Origin: CAIOYC01 sp965277345
GTDB taxonomy: Bacteria > Pseudomonadota > Alphaproteobacteria > Caulobacterales > Caulobacteraceae
DNA: 64,000 bases
Direction of reading: 5' to 3'
Assembly (NCBI GenBank): GCA_965277345.1
Contig: CBDICI010000004.1
Location: forward strand, 372,001 to 436,000
In this document: positions 36,759 through 45,587 of the stretch, one piece after another
Position numbering within the stretch: the first letter of the stretch is position 1
Layout: each line of letters opens with the position of its first letter
Notes under the pieces: model-generated
What the model saw: the letters and a program-made list of their open reading frames with translations, nothing else
Databases searched by the model: none
Told to the model about the DNA's origin: nothing
Translations under genes and position numbers: made by a program

Positions 36759-37592
36759 ATGCGATCTGGCGCCTCCGCCCGAAGAAGTGTCCGGCTTTCC
36801 CTGTGGGCGCTCGCGGCCTTCGGCCTTTGCGTGGCGGCGGGCGCGGCGAGCCCCGCCCTGGCGCAGCGCCAGAACGCGGGTCAGACCGGCGGGGCGGCCG
36901 CGCCCGCCAGTCTGGGCGACCTCTTGTTCGGCAAGCCCCAGCCCGATACGCGCGGCGGCGGCTCCATGCCGCGCCTGGCCCGGTTCCGCGCCGACAGCGG
37001 CGACACTTTCGTGTTCGAGATCTCCAGCGGCGGCCCCGCCTTCCTGAAGTACGACGACTCCGGGGAGGTGTGGACGCTGAACCCCACCACCGGTCCGCGC
37101 GGCGACACCATCTACAAGAACGATGTGGGCGAGGCGATGCTGCGCACCACGCGCATGGGCGGGCTGACCGTCTTCACCCAGACCCGGCCAAGCGGCATCG
37201 CCGCCGCCTTCGACGGCGGGGCGGTGGATCTGCACAACTTGCTGATCAGCGGCCCGATGGCGCTGTTGCAGGTGCTTGCGCGCGCCTCGGTTCACGCCAG
37301 CCAGGCGGCAGGCCACAAGGTGCCGTTCGAGGCGCTGGAGACCTCGCCCGGCTCGGAGGCTGTCTTCGCCGACGCGGCCGCGCTGGCCGCGCAGGCCTTC
37401 GTGCGCGTGGACCGCAAGGGCCGGCCGGGGCGCGACGCCCTGCAGCACTGCGCCAAGGTGGCCTTCCTGAACGGCCGCCCCCCCGGAGCGCGGATGGTGG
37501 GCGAGGAGATGCGCATCACCGTCACCCCCGACCTCGGATTTGCGGGGCGACCGTCCTCCCAGCGCATCTCCCAGGTGCTGTTTAGGCGTTAG
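36759..37592 (+). CDS. Secreted conserved hypothetical protein (possibly DUF4908)
   Basis: A 277-residue protein with a signal peptide ending PALAQ near residue 36. The remainder is a beta-rich domain (RLARFRADSGDTFVFEIS, FLKYDDSGEVWTL, GGLTVFTQTRP) followed by a helical part and a single Cys (LQHCAKV). From memory it resembles DUF4908, a family largely restricted to Caulobacterales, but I cannot confirm that. The ATG at 36759 is the most upstream sensible start. No operon partner: the next gene is convergent, 17 bp away. Confidence 0.7.
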   Translation: MRSGASARRSVRLSLWALAAFGLCVAAGAASPALAQRQNAGQTGGAAAPASLGDLLFGKPQPDTRGGGSMPRLARFRADSGDTFVFEISSGGPAFLKYDDSGEVWTLNPTTGPRGDTIYKNDVGEAMLRTTRMGGLTVFTQTRPSGIAAAFDGGAVDLHNLLISGPMALLQVLARASVHASQAAGHKVPFEALETSPGSEAVFADAAALAAQAFVRVDRKGRPGRDALQHCAKVAFLNGRPPGARMVGEEMRITVTPDLGFAGRPSSQRISQVLFRR

Positions 37593-37609
37593 CCCGAACC
37601 ACCGCTTCG

Positions 37610-38356
37610 TTATCCCTTAAAGCCATCCTTGGCCGCCCGCACGGCGCCGAAGGCTTCGGCGGGGGCGAGGTCGGGGCGCAGGATCGGGGCGCGCAGGAAG
37701 GGGTTGGTGGCCTTCTCCAGCCCGATGGTGGTGGGCACGGTCCACTCGCCCCGCTCGCGGGCGGCGAAGATCCTGTCGGCGCGGGCCTTCAGCGCAGGGT
37801 CGTGATCCACCGACAGGGCGAAGCGGGCGTTGGCGGCGGTGTATTCGTGGGCGCAATAGACCGTGGTCTCGTCCGGCAGGGCGGCGAGCTTGCCGAGGCT
37901 GCCCCACATCTGCTCCGCCGTGCCCTCGAACAGGCGCCCGCAGCCGAGCGCGAACAGGGTGTCGCCGACGAAGGCTGCATGGTCCTTGGCGTCGTAATAG
38001 CTGATGTGACCGAGCGTGTGGCCACCGGTGTCGATCACTCGGAAGAGGGTCTCGCCGAGCCTGACCTCGTCCCCCTCCTTCACCGGGCGGTCCAGCGGCG
38101 CGATGCGGGTCACCTCCGGCGGCCCGACGATCTCGCAGCCAGTCGCAGCCTTGACCCGTTCATTGCCGCCGGCATGGTCGGGGTGCCAGTGGGTGTTGAG
38201 GATCAGGGCCAGCGCCCACCCCGTCTCCTTCAGCGCGCCCAGCACCGCGTCCGCGTCGGGGGTGTCGACAGAGGCGGCGAGGCCGGTGGCGTCGTCCTTC
38301 ACCAGATATCCGTAATTGTCGTCGAGACAGGCGAACTGATGGACAGTGATGGACAT
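37610..38356 (-). CDS. gloB: Hydroxyacylglutathione hydrolase (glyoxalase II)
   Basis: A 248-residue metallo-beta-lactamase-fold enzyme that splits S-D-lactoylglutathione to lactate and glutathione. The binuclear metal site is THWHPDH (residues 55-61), with further ligands in GGHTLGH, GDTLF and CAHEY. The C-terminal HAGH domain ends with NPFLR, whose Arg is typical for glutathione binding. It is divergent from a methyltransferase gene (53 bp gap), a pairing I recall in many alphaproteobacteria. Confidence 0.93.
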   Translation of the reverse strand: MSITVHQFACLDDNYGYLVKDDATGLAASVDTPDADAVLGALKETGWALALILNTHWHPDHAGGNERVKAATGCEIVGPPEVTRIAPLDRPVKEGDEVRLGETLFRVIDTGGHTLGHISYYDAKDHAAFVGDTLFALGCGRLFEGTAEQMWGSLGKLAALPDETTVYCAHEYTAANARFALSVDHDPALKARADRIFAARERGEWTVPTTIGLEKATNPFLRAPILRPDLAPAEAFGAVRAAKDGFKG

Positions 38357-38409
38357 GGGCGACCTCCGCGAAAGCCTTATATGATGTCTGTTGAACCGAT
38401 GGCGAGGCG

Positions 38410-39174
38410 ATGCGGCGCGACGTATCCGATCTGAAGGCGTTTTACGCCTCGACCCTCGGCCAGGCGGCGCGGGACATGATCCTGCGCCAGATCGTGCAGG
38501 CGTGGGGCGCCATGCGCACGCTCGACGTGCTCGGCATCGGCTATCCCACGCCCTATCTCGCGCCGTTCCGCTATGACGCGCGGCGCACCGTGGCGGCCAT
38601 GCCGGCGGCGCAGGGGGTGGAGCTGTGGCCCCGGGGCGAACGGGTGCTGTCGTGCCTGGCTGCCGACGCCCGCCTGCCCTTCCCCAACGCCCTGTTCGAC
38701 CGCATCCTGATGATCCACGCCCTGGAGGAGAGCGAAGATCCGCAGGCCATGATGATCGAGGCCCGGCGCGTGCTGGCGCCCTCCGGCCGGCTGATCGTGG
38801 TCGCCGCCGCGCGAGGCGGGCTGTGGGCCCACGCGGAACACACCCCTTTCGGCCACGGCCGCCCCTTCACCCGCGCCCAGCTGGAGCAGGTGGTGACCGG
38901 CGCGGGGCTGGAGCCGTCGGCCTGGTCGCGCGCGCTCTACGCCCCGCCCTATCGCGGCTTCGCGCCCTGGGCCGAGGCGGTGGAGCAGATCGGCTCGCGC
39001 TTGGCCGCGCCGGCCTCCGGCGTGGTCATGCTGGAAGCCGTGAAGCAGACCTTCGCCGTCCGCCCCAAGGGCGTCCTGGCCCCCGCCGTGCGCCGTCCGG
39101 TGTTCCAGCCGGCGCCCATCGGCGCCGCGCGCGCTTGGAAACGCGATCGAACTTCGCCATACCAGGATGTCTAA
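38410..39174 (+). CDS. Class I SAM-dependent methyltransferase
   Basis: A 254-residue methyltransferase-11-type protein. Motif I is weak (LDVLGIGYPTPYL), but the post-I to motif III block is clear: LPFPNALFDRILMIHALEE then EARRVLAPSGRLIVVAA. The last 60 residues are Pro/Arg-rich. The substrate is unknown. It starts 53 bp from the divergent gloB. No Shine-Dalgarno better than GGCGAGG is seen just before ATG 38410. Confidence 0.82.
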   Translation: MRRDVSDLKAFYASTLGQAARDMILRQIVQAWGAMRTLDVLGIGYPTPYLAPFRYDARRTVAAMPAAQGVELWPRGERVLSCLAADARLPFPNALFDRILMIHALEESEDPQAMMIEARRVLAPSGRLIVVAAARGGLWAHAEHTPFGHGRPFTRAQLEQVVTGAGLEPSAWSRALYAPPYRGFAPWAEAVEQIGSRLAAPASGVVMLEAVKQTFAVRPKGVLAPAVRRPVFQPAPIGAARAWKRDRTSPYQDV

Positions 39175-39195
39175 GCTCCGGTTACGGACCAAGCC

Positions 39196-39540
39196 ATGAA
39201 ACTGATCGTCGCCGTCATCAAGCCGAGCCGTCTCGACGCCGTGCTGGACGCCGTGACGGAGGCAGGCGCCTCGGGCGTCACGGTGACCGAGGTGCGCGGC
39301 TATGGCCGGCAGAAGGGCAAGACCGAGGTCTATCGCGGCGCCGAGTACGAGGTGAAGCTGCTGCCCAAGGTCAAGCTGGAGATCGCCGTCCCCGCCGACG
39401 TGGTCGCCCGCGTGACCGAAGCCATCGTCAAGGCCGCCAACACCGCCAAGATCGGCGACGGCAAGGTCTTCGTCCTCGACCTGGACAGCGCGCTGCGCAT
39501 CCGCACCGGCGAAACCGACGCCCAAGCCATCACCGGCTGA
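39196..39540 (+). CDS. PII-family nitrogen regulatory protein
   Basis: A 114-residue PII signal protein that senses 2-oxoglutarate and ATP/ADP. The T-loop is intact: RGYGRQKGKTEVYRGAEY, with Tyr51 at the uridylylation position. TGETDAQAI at the C-terminus is the usual nucleotide-binding end. Neither amtB nor glnA follows: the gene stands 21 bp after the methyltransferase and before a non-coding repeat block, so GlnB/GlnK identity is undecided. Confidence 0.9.
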   Translation: MKLIVAVIKPSRLDAVLDAVTEAGASGVTVTEVRGYGRQKGKTEVYRGAEYEVKLLPKVKLEIAVPADVVARVTEAIVKAANTAKIGDGKVFVLDLDSALRIRTGETDAQAITG

Positions 39541-39562
39541 CCCGGTCCCCGCCTCCCACTTC

Positions 39563-39589
39563 CCCCCTCCCCGTTTACAGGGGAGGGGG
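39563..39589. repeat. GC-rich stem-loop after the PII gene
   Basis: A perfect 10-bp inverted repeat CCCCCTCCCC (39563-39572) and GGGGAGGGGG (39580-39589) with loop GTTTACA. It resembles the element at 8215-8236 and belongs to the C/G-run repeats of this genome. It lies 22 bp past the PII stop and may end that transcript without a T-tract. Confidence 0.6.
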
Positions 39590-39815
39590 AGGGGTGCGTC
39601 ATAGCCCGCGCTGGTGAGACCAGGGGGGGGTGCGGAGCGGCCCGGTCCATCCGGGGACCGGGGTGTAGAGTTGTGGGTTTCGACCGGGCCGTGCCGCGAC
39701 ACGTGATCCATCCCGGCCAAAGGCGCAGTCGAAACCGTCACCCGAGCTCCTGGCGGCGCTTCGGCGCCAGGGCTGCTGACGTGCGCAGCAGGTCCGACGG
39801 CCGCCGCCGAAACGG
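39590..39815. other. Structured non-coding stretch with nested inverted repeats
   Basis: A gene-free stretch. A perfect 9-bp pair GGTTTCGAC (39676-39684) and GTCGAAACC (39728-39736) encloses 43 nt. Two adjacent hairpins follow: CCTGGCG-9 nt-CGCCAGG (39749-39771) and CTGCTG-7 nt-CAGCAG (39773-39791). They lie directly downstream of the minus-strand gene ending at 39816, or upstream of nothing on the plus strand. They could be terminators or a small structured RNA; there is no T-tract. Confidence 0.45.
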
Positions 39816-40238
39816 CTAGTCTGCCCCTGGAACGAGAGCGCAGCCCGCCACGCAGGTCGCCCAGCGGGGGGCGCAGTCCGGGCCGCTGTCCTGGGCGTCG
39901 CAGGTCAGTCGAACGTGGGTGCAGGTGGTGCGGCACTGGCCGGCCGCGTCGCCCACGGTCGGCAGATTGGAGCGCAGGCCGCCGCTGGCCAGGCCGCTGG
40001 AAGCCAGGTCGCCGGCGCTCAGCGCCGCGCCGCCGGCCAGGGGCGGCGGCAGGCCGAGCACCGGGCGCGAGGCGAGACCGAGAGGCGCACGGGGCGCCGC
40101 GCTCTGCGCCGGCCTGGCGGCGGGCGGGGGCGTGATCGGGCGCGGCCGTGGCGCATCCTCCTTACCGGCGGCGAGCGCCGGCCCGGCCGCGATGAGGGCG
40201 GCGAGCGACAGGGGCCTGAGACGAGACGGTCGCGTCAT
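39816..40238 (-). CDS. Small secreted Cys-rich hypothetical protein
   Basis: A 140-residue protein with a signal peptide ending PALAAG. A Pro/Ala-rich linker follows (about residues 25-85), then a compact C-terminal domain with six Cys (CRTTC, TCDAQ, DCAPRW, TCVAGC). The spacing suggests three disulfides in a tiny periplasmic domain. Not recognised as a named family. It is 54 bp from the mscS stop on the same strand. Confidence 0.6.
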   Translation of the reverse strand: MTRPSRLRPLSLAALIAAGPALAAGKEDAPRPRPITPPPAARPAQSAAPRAPLGLASRPVLGLPPPLAGGAALSAGDLASSGLASGGLRSNLPTVGDAAGQCRTTCTHVRLTCDAQDSGPDCAPRWATCVAGCALVPGAD

Positions 40239-40292
40239 GGCGCCAGAAGGCGCCGGGCGGGGTCAAGGAAGCCTTAAGCGACCCAGCCGCGC

Positions 40293-41333
40293 TTACCGCA
40301 GCCCGTGGTCGCCGCCGTTGCGGGGCGGCTGGGCCGGCGGCGCGGCGTCGCCCGGTGCGCGGGGGTCGGCGCCGTCCGTCTCGCTCTGCCCCGGCATGTG
40401 GGAGCCGGCGGCCCGGGTGCGAACGCGCTTCTCGACCCCCGTCTGGGTCGGATAGGGGATGGTGATGCCGGCGGCGTCGAAGCCCTCCTTGATCTTGCGC
40501 AGCATGTCGTAGTTGGTGGTCCAGTAGTCCCTGACCGAGGTCCAGGCGCGAAGCTCGATGGTCACCCAGCTCTCCGCCAGTTCGGTCACCATGCACCAGG
40601 GGGCGGGCTCGGCCAGGATACGGGTGTCGGACCGCGCCAGGTCCAGCACCACGCCCACCGCCTGTTCGATGGAGTCGTCATAGTCGACGCCGACCTTGAT
40701 CTGGATACGGCGGCGCTGGATGTCGGTATAGTTGGTGACCACGTCGCCAAAGCCCTTGCCGTTGGGCACGATCACCTTCAGCCCATCGGGATCGACCAGT
40801 TCGGTGTTGAACAGGTCGAGGCGCTTCACCGTGCCGGACTTGCCGGCGAGGGTCACATAGTCGCCCACGCGATAGGGCCGAAACATCAGCACCATCACGC
40901 CCGCCGCCACATTGGACAGCGCGCCCTGCAGCGCCAGCCCCACGGCCAACGAGAGGGCGCCCAGCACGGTGATGATGGAGGTGGTCTGGAACCCCAGCCG
41001 GTTCAGGATGGCGATGGCCCCCATTGTCACCACCGCGTACTTGACCAGCGAGGCCACGAATCCGCCCAGGGTCTCGTCGCGATGGCTGGACGGGAGGCGA
41101 CCGAAGGCGGCGCGGGCGAAGCGCGAGGTCCAGGTCGCCACCCACAGCGTCACCACCAGGATCAGCCCGGCGATGGCGGCGTTGGTGGCGAAATCGCCCG
41201 CCACGTCGGTCAGCTTGGCCAAGGCCACGTGCTTGCCGCTGAGGGCGTCGCCGAACTGGTTGACGAGCTTGGCGCTGGACGGGCTCAATGTCGGCGCGAC
41301 CAGCGTAGGCGGGGGGGAGGCCATCGATACCAT
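40293..41333 (-). CDS. MscS-family mechanosensitive channel
   Basis: A 346-residue small-conductance mechanosensitive channel that releases solutes on hypo-osmotic shock. It has three N-terminal helices (about residues 45-165); the pore helix carries the Gly/Ala pattern LGALSLAVGLALQGALSNVAAGVMVL. The beta domain follows (FRPYRVGDYVTLAGKSGTV, VPNG), then an alpha/beta domain. The last 40 residues are Pro/Gly-rich and probably disordered. ATG 41333 is used; an in-frame ATG nine bases later is equally possible. Confidence 0.92.
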   Translation of the reverse strand: MVSMASPPPTLVAPTLSPSSAKLVNQFGDALSGKHVALAKLTDVAGDFATNAAIAGLILVVTLWVATWTSRFARAAFGRLPSSHRDETLGGFVASLVKYAVVTMGAIAILNRLGFQTTSIITVLGALSLAVGLALQGALSNVAAGVMVLMFRPYRVGDYVTLAGKSGTVKRLDLFNTELVDPDGLKVIVPNGKGFGDVVTNYTDIQRRRIQIKVGVDYDDSIEQAVGVVLDLARSDTRILAEPAPWCMVTELAESWVTIELRAWTSVRDYWTTNYDMLRKIKEGFDAAGITIPYPTQTGVEKRVRTRAAGSHMPGQSETDGADPRAPGDAAPPAQPPRNGGDHGLR

Positions 41334-41507
41334 TCGGTTCGCGTCGACACGGCCGACAGGGAGAGGGCGAGGTGGGCCGGCGCGGGCCAGGCGACGGCCG
41401 GCGGCCCATCCGCGGGGTACAGACGCCCGAAACGTCCGGGCGACCCGATTGTTCTCATCCCGTTGGCGGAATTATGGAGCCTTCGTGGCGCTTCCCGGCG
41501 GGGCGCC

Positions 41508-42149
41508 CTACTCCGCCGCCATCTGCCCGGTGGGCTTGCGGTAGATCGAGCGCTTCACCGTGGAGAACACCCGCCGCACCATCGGGTCGAACGCCTCCAG
41601 CGGCATGGACTCGTAGTGGGGGTCGAAGGCCGATTGGTCGTACAGGTGACAGAACTGGGCGGTGTATTCATAGTTGGGGTGTCCGCGGTACTGGTCGCGC
41701 ATGTTCCTGTCGAGGCCGAGATAGTCGAAGAAGTAGTAGCCCTGGAAGATGCCGTGGTTCTCCAGCATCCAGTGGTTCTGCTCCGAGACATAAGGCTTCA
41801 GGATCGCCGCGCCGATGTCCGCGTGGTTGGCCGAGCCCAGCGTATCGCCGATGTCGTGCAGCAGGGCGCAGACCACGTACTCCTCATCCATCCCCGCGCG
41901 GTGGGCGCGGGTGGCGGTTTGCACCGAATGCTCCAGCCGATCCACGGGATAGCCGCCGAAGTCGCCGTCGAGCAGCTTGAGATGGGTCAGCACACGGTCT
42001 GCCAGACCCTGCTGGAACGCTCCGGCGTGGCGGCCGATGATCTTCCAGTCCTCCAGCGTGCCGTCCGCCATGGCGGTGAAGCGCGCCGTCTCGGGGGGCG
42101 CCGTTTCTGGGGAAGCGGTATCCTGCAGTCCGTGTGCGCCGTCGGCCAT
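41508..42149 (-). CDS. HD-domain metal-dependent oxygenase/hydrolase-like protein
   Basis: A 213-residue HD-fold protein. Metal ligands: LEHSVQTA (His), LLHDIGD (His-Asp) and NHADIG (His). After the HD core, the sequence HYESMPLEAFDPMVRRVF resembles the C-terminus of PhnZ-like mixed-valent di-iron HD oxygenases rather than nucleotide phosphohydrolases. No phosphonate genes are nearby, so the substrate is open. The first 25 residues are low-complexity; a later Met (M27) could be the true start. Confidence 0.75.
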   Translation of the reverse strand: MADGAHGLQDTASPETAPPETARFTAMADGTLEDWKIIGRHAGAFQQGLADRVLTHLKLLDGDFGGYPVDRLEHSVQTATRAHRAGMDEEYVVCALLHDIGDTLGSANHADIGAAILKPYVSEQNHWMLENHGIFQGYYFFDYLGLDRNMRDQYRGHPNYEYTAQFCHLYDQSAFDPHYESMPLEAFDPMVRRVFSTVKRSIYRKPTGQMAAE

Positions 42150-42203
42150 GATCGGTCTCCCTGTGGGCGATAAGAATGCGCCCGGGCGGCCCCGCGCGTC
42201 AAA

Positions 42204-43235
42204 TCAGATGGTGTCGGCCGGCTCCAGCGCGCACGCCACCTGCCCGCCGGTCTCCACCTGGAAGGTGGCGTGGCCGATGCGGAAGCGGTGTCTCAGATCC
42301 TGGCACAGGTACGCCAGGGCCGCGTCGCCGGGATGGCCGCCGGGCATGACCAGGTGGGCGGTCAGCGCCGTATCCGTGGTGGAGGTCGGCCAGATGTGCA
42401 GGTCGTGCAGCGTCTCCACCCCCGGCCGCCCGACCAGGAAATCGCGCACCTGATCCGGATCGATGCCGGGCGGCACCCCCTGCAGCACCATGTCCAGCGC
42501 CTCGCGCAGCGTGCCCCACGTCCCCCAGACGATGATGGCCGAGACCCCCAGCGACACCAGGGGGTCGATCACGCGCCAGCCGGTGAGCAGGATCACCCCG
42601 CCCGCCACCACCACGCCCGCCGCCACCAGGGCGTCCGCCAGCATGTGCTGGAAGGCGGACTTGACGTTCAGGTCGTCCTTGCGGCCGGAAACGAACATCA
42701 GCGCCGTGGCCCCGTTGACCGCGATGCCCACCGCCGCCACCGCCATCACGATCAAACCGCCCACCGGCTCGGGCGACAACAGCCGCCGGATCGCCTCCCA
42801 CGTCACGCCGCCGGTGATGACCAGCAGCGCCACGGCGTTGAACAGCGCCGCCAGCATGGAGGACGAACCCAGCCCGTAGGTATAGCGCGCCGACGGCCCC
42901 CGTTTGGCCAGGCTCGCCGCCGTCCAGGCCGCCAACAGGCCCATCACATCGCCGAGATTGTGGCCCGCATCGGCCAATAGCGCCAGCGAGTGACCGAGCA
43001 GGCCATAGATCGCCTCCGCCACCACAAAGGCGATGTTCAGCAGGGCCCCCAGGGCGAAGCGCGGCCCGAAGTCGGTGGGCGCATGGTGGTGGCCGTGAGC
43101 GTGGTCCTGTCCATGACCGTGCGCATGGCTGTGGCCGCCGTGGCCGTAGCCATGCCCACGCTCGTGACCATGGCGGTGTCCGTGATCGTGCCCGGGGCGG
43201 TCGTGTGTATGCGCGGCGCTCATCGCCGCCGACAT
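42204..43235 (-). CDS. Cation diffusion facilitator (zinc/cobalt exporter) with His-rich N-terminus
   Basis: A 343-residue CDF protein exporting divalent metal by proton antiport. The first 50 residues contain over twenty His in HGHGH-type repeats, a likely metal-capture tail. Six helices follow; the transport site is formed by HxxxD pairs seen as LADAGHNLGD and QHMLADALVA. A C-terminal cytoplasmic CDF domain (HDLHIWPTSTTDTALTAHLV) closes the protein. I place the start at 43235 (a second Met is at 43223). The open frame extends to 43400 only by reading the antisense of the tRNA gene. Confidence 0.9.
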   Translation of the reverse strand: MSAAMSAAHTHDRPGHDHGHRHGHERGHGYGHGGHSHAHGHGQDHAHGHHHAPTDFGPRFALGALLNIAFVVAEAIYGLLGHSLALLADAGHNLGDVMGLLAAWTAASLAKRGPSARYTYGLGSSSMLAALFNAVALLVITGGVTWEAIRRLLSPEPVGGLIVMAVAAVGIAVNGATALMFVSGRKDDLNVKSAFQHMLADALVAAGVVVAGGVILLTGWRVIDPLVSLGVSAIIVWGTWGTLREALDMVLQGVPPGIDPDQVRDFLVGRPGVETLHDLHIWPTSTTDTALTAHLVMPGGHPGDAALAYLCQDLRHRFRIGHATFQVETGGQVACALEPADTI

Positions 43236-43322
43236 AGCACGCGCGGGGCGTGACGATATTGTCAGGCTTGACACATAGGCGGGGTGACATCCGGGCCCAC
43301 CCTGCGCTAGAAGCGCCCCAGC

Positions 43323-43396
43323 GCGGGCGTGATGTAGTGGTAGCCTGAAAGCTTCCCAAGCTTTTCGTGCGGGTTCGATTCCCGCCGCCCGCTCCA
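43323..43396 (+). tRNA. tRNA-Gly (anticodon CCC)
   Basis: A 74-nt tRNA with encoded CCA. The acceptor stem GCGGGCG (43323-43329) pairs with CGCCCGC (43386-43392), the discriminator is T43393, and CCA is 43394-43396. The anticodon arm AAAGC-TTCCCAA-GCTTT gives anticodon CCC, reading GGG glycine codons. The T-arm GCGGG-TTCGATT-CCCGC is perfect. U73 and C35-C36 are the bacterial glycine identity set. Confidence 0.95.
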
Positions 43397-43538
43397 GCAT
43401 TTAGCTCATTTGGGGCTAACGGTTTCCCGGGAGCATGGTGACGCTTCCGCTCCGATCTGGCGACGCCGGCCACGTGCGCCGGGCCGTCGAGTATTGGCTT
43501 GTCGTCGACCCGTCGATGCGATCCACGCAGGAGAACCC

Positions 43539-44195
43539 ATGAACCCTTTTTCTGTCCGTTGGACAGCCATACTCGCAGGCCTAGCCGGTATTTTGGGCGT
43601 GTTGATGATCGGCGAGTCGTTTCACCTCAACAATGGCCCACCCCTCACCTCGCCGGATTCGATCTTCCTCGCCTACGCGGCCAACAATCGCGAGCGTGTG
43701 TTGTGGGGCGCATGGCTGCAGGCGGCGGGTCCGGCGCTCATCATCGTCCTCGCGCTCACGCTGGTTGCGCTGTCCAAAGCAACGGCGCGGGTCTCGGGTC
43801 AACTGACAGTTTTCGGTGCTGGAGTTCTGATGACCACGAGCCTTATGGAGATCGTTTGCTACATCGCAGGCCTGTTCCCCAATCCGCCCGAGCTGCCGCG
43901 CATTGCCAACACCTTCGGTTACGCGGTCCAACACCTGTATTTCTTCGTCGCCGCCCCATCGCTCTTCCTGTCACTGGGCTGCGTTCTCTTGGGCTCCACC
44001 GTGCTGCCTAACCTGTTCGGCTGGCTCGCCCTGCTCTTGGGCGCGACCTTCGTGATTCTGGGCCTGCTGCACATCGGCGAACTGGTGCTGCCCTGGCCCG
44101 TCACAGCCTTCGCCGCGGTCCAGGCTCTGTGGTGGTTGCTGGCTGGCGTCATGCTGATTGTCCGCTCCGGCCGTATCGCCAGCGAGTCCGGATGA
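43539..44195 (+). CDS. Six-helix integral membrane protein of unknown function
   Basis: A 218-residue membrane protein with about six hydrophobic helices and short loops. The start MNPFSVRWTAILAGLAG at ATG 43539 has CAGGAG six bases upstream. The layout resembles DUF4386-like proteins, but I would not name a family. It is the first gene after the tRNA-Gly and lies 213 bp before the AraC gene on the same strand, with GC content visibly lower than the genes before the tRNA. Confidence 0.7.
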   Translation: MNPFSVRWTAILAGLAGILGVLMIGESFHLNNGPPLTSPDSIFLAYAANNRERVLWGAWLQAAGPALIIVLALTLVALSKATARVSGQLTVFGAGVLMTTSLMEIVCYIAGLFPNPPELPRIANTFGYAVQHLYFFVAAPSLFLSLGCVLLGSTVLPNLFGWLALLLGATFVILGLLHIGELVLPWPVTAFAAVQALWWLLAGVMLIVRSGRIASESG

Positions 44196-44408
44196 CCCGT
44201 GGTGCTGGCATCCCGGGATCATGCGTGGAGGCAGACTTTGCGACGCTCCATTAGTCGGGCAGAGTTCGGCATTCGCCCAGGGCGCTGAGCCGGCTCTGCG
44301 TGCAAGAGCCGCTTTGCGTTGAACGACCTTCCGGCGGGTTCAGAGGCTACGGGGTGACGGAGGGCGGATGTTGCGCCAAGACTTGCATCGCCGCTATGGG
44401 GAGCGCCG

Positions 44409-45524
44409 ATGTCCTTCGCCCTGTTGAACCTGATCGTCGCCGTGGCGGTCGCGGTTTGTGTCACGGTGCTGGCCGTCCGCGTCCTCTTGAACCATCGACG
44501 CGAGCTTGGCGCTTGGCTTATCGCGGCGATCTGCTCGGCTGTGTTGTGCAACCAGATCTTGAGTTGGCAGGAATTCGCTCCGTTCGAGCCCCTGTCCGAG
44601 CGCTTCGACACCGGCGTCTGGGCTTCGGTCCTGAACCTCGTCCGCAACACGGCCCCAGGGCTGTTCATGATCCAGGCGCACCGACTGTTCGTGGACGGGG
44701 AGCGGTTTCCGCGGTGGCTCTTGGTCGCTTTCGCGCTCCAGCTCGGGCTGGAGCTGATTGCCTTTTGTCTGCCTGTACGCGGCATGTTGAACGCTGTCCC
44801 CGCGGCGTTGGAAATGATGTTTGGCGGACTGGCGCTTTACTGGACGCTGGCCCAATGGCCGGCGGACCTCGTGGAAATCCGCCGCAGGGCGCGGGCGGTC
44901 GTCTTCGTCGTGGTGGCGCTCAACATGATCGCCCCGACTCTGTTGTTGAGATTGATCGTGCTGCCGGGCGCGTGGAGCTTCTATGTGCACACCCTCCTCT
45001 CCGGCTTTACGTTCTTGGTCGCCGCATCGCTGCTGGTTCTGGATGGCGAGACCGGGCCGGCCTTGCTGGGAACTTCAGCCTCGGCGTCCACCGTCATCGC
45101 GCCGTCGGCGCCCGATCAGCCGGACGAGACGACGCTTCAAATCCTCCGGCGACTGATCGAGGTGGACAAGGTGTTCCTTGAGCCCGACCTCAGGCTATCC
45201 GGGTTGGCGCAGCGGGCGAAGGTCCCGGAATATCGGCTCCGGCGGGTAATCCACGTCCGGCTGGGCCATCGGAACTTCAACGCATTCCTTCACAGTCTGA
45301 GAGTGGGCGAGGCTTGTCGATTGCTCTTGGACGCGCAGGCGCGACGCACGCCGATCCTCACCATCGCGCTCTCGGTGGGTTACGGCTCGGTCAACAGCTT
45401 CAACCGAGGCTTTCGTGAAGTGATGGGTTGCTCGCCCTCGGACTATCGCGCTGGCTTGGCGACGACAAAAGGCGTTCTAGAAACTGAAATCCCGCACCAG
45501 ATCCTGCAATCGTCGCAGACTTGA
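44409..45524 (+). CDS. Membrane-anchored AraC-family transcription regulator
   Basis: A 371-residue protein with an N-terminal integral-membrane half of about six or seven helices (residues 1-215) and a C-terminal AraC DNA-binding domain (about residues 245-350). The two helix-turn-helix units are LSGLAQRAKVPEYRLRRVI and ILTIALSVGYGSVNSFNRGF, followed by FREVMGCSPSDYR. Such regulators sense something in or across the membrane. The acyltransferase gene 63 bp downstream on the same strand is the obvious target. Confidence 0.88.
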   Translation: MSFALLNLIVAVAVAVCVTVLAVRVLLNHRRELGAWLIAAICSAVLCNQILSWQEFAPFEPLSERFDTGVWASVLNLVRNTAPGLFMIQAHRLFVDGERFPRWLLVAFALQLGLELIAFCLPVRGMLNAVPAALEMMFGGLALYWTLAQWPADLVEIRRRARAVVFVVVALNMIAPTLLLRLIVLPGAWSFYVHTLLSGFTFLVAASLLVLDGETGPALLGTSASASTVIAPSAPDQPDETTLQILRRLIEVDKVFLEPDLRLSGLAQRAKVPEYRLRRVIHVRLGHRNFNAFLHSLRVGEACRLLLDAQARRTPILTIALSVGYGSVNSFNRGFREVMGCSPSDYRAGLATTKGVLETEIPHQILQSSQT

Positions 45525-45587
45525 AGACTCTGGCGCGCCAGCGGCGCATCGCACAGCCAGACTGTGGCCCTTCTCGGAGGGCGCATC

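Noticed and set aside
43236..43400. N-terminal extension of the cation diffusion facilitator
   Set aside because: The extension reads the antisense of the tRNA-Gly gene; the His-rich tail starting at 43235 is a natural N-terminus.
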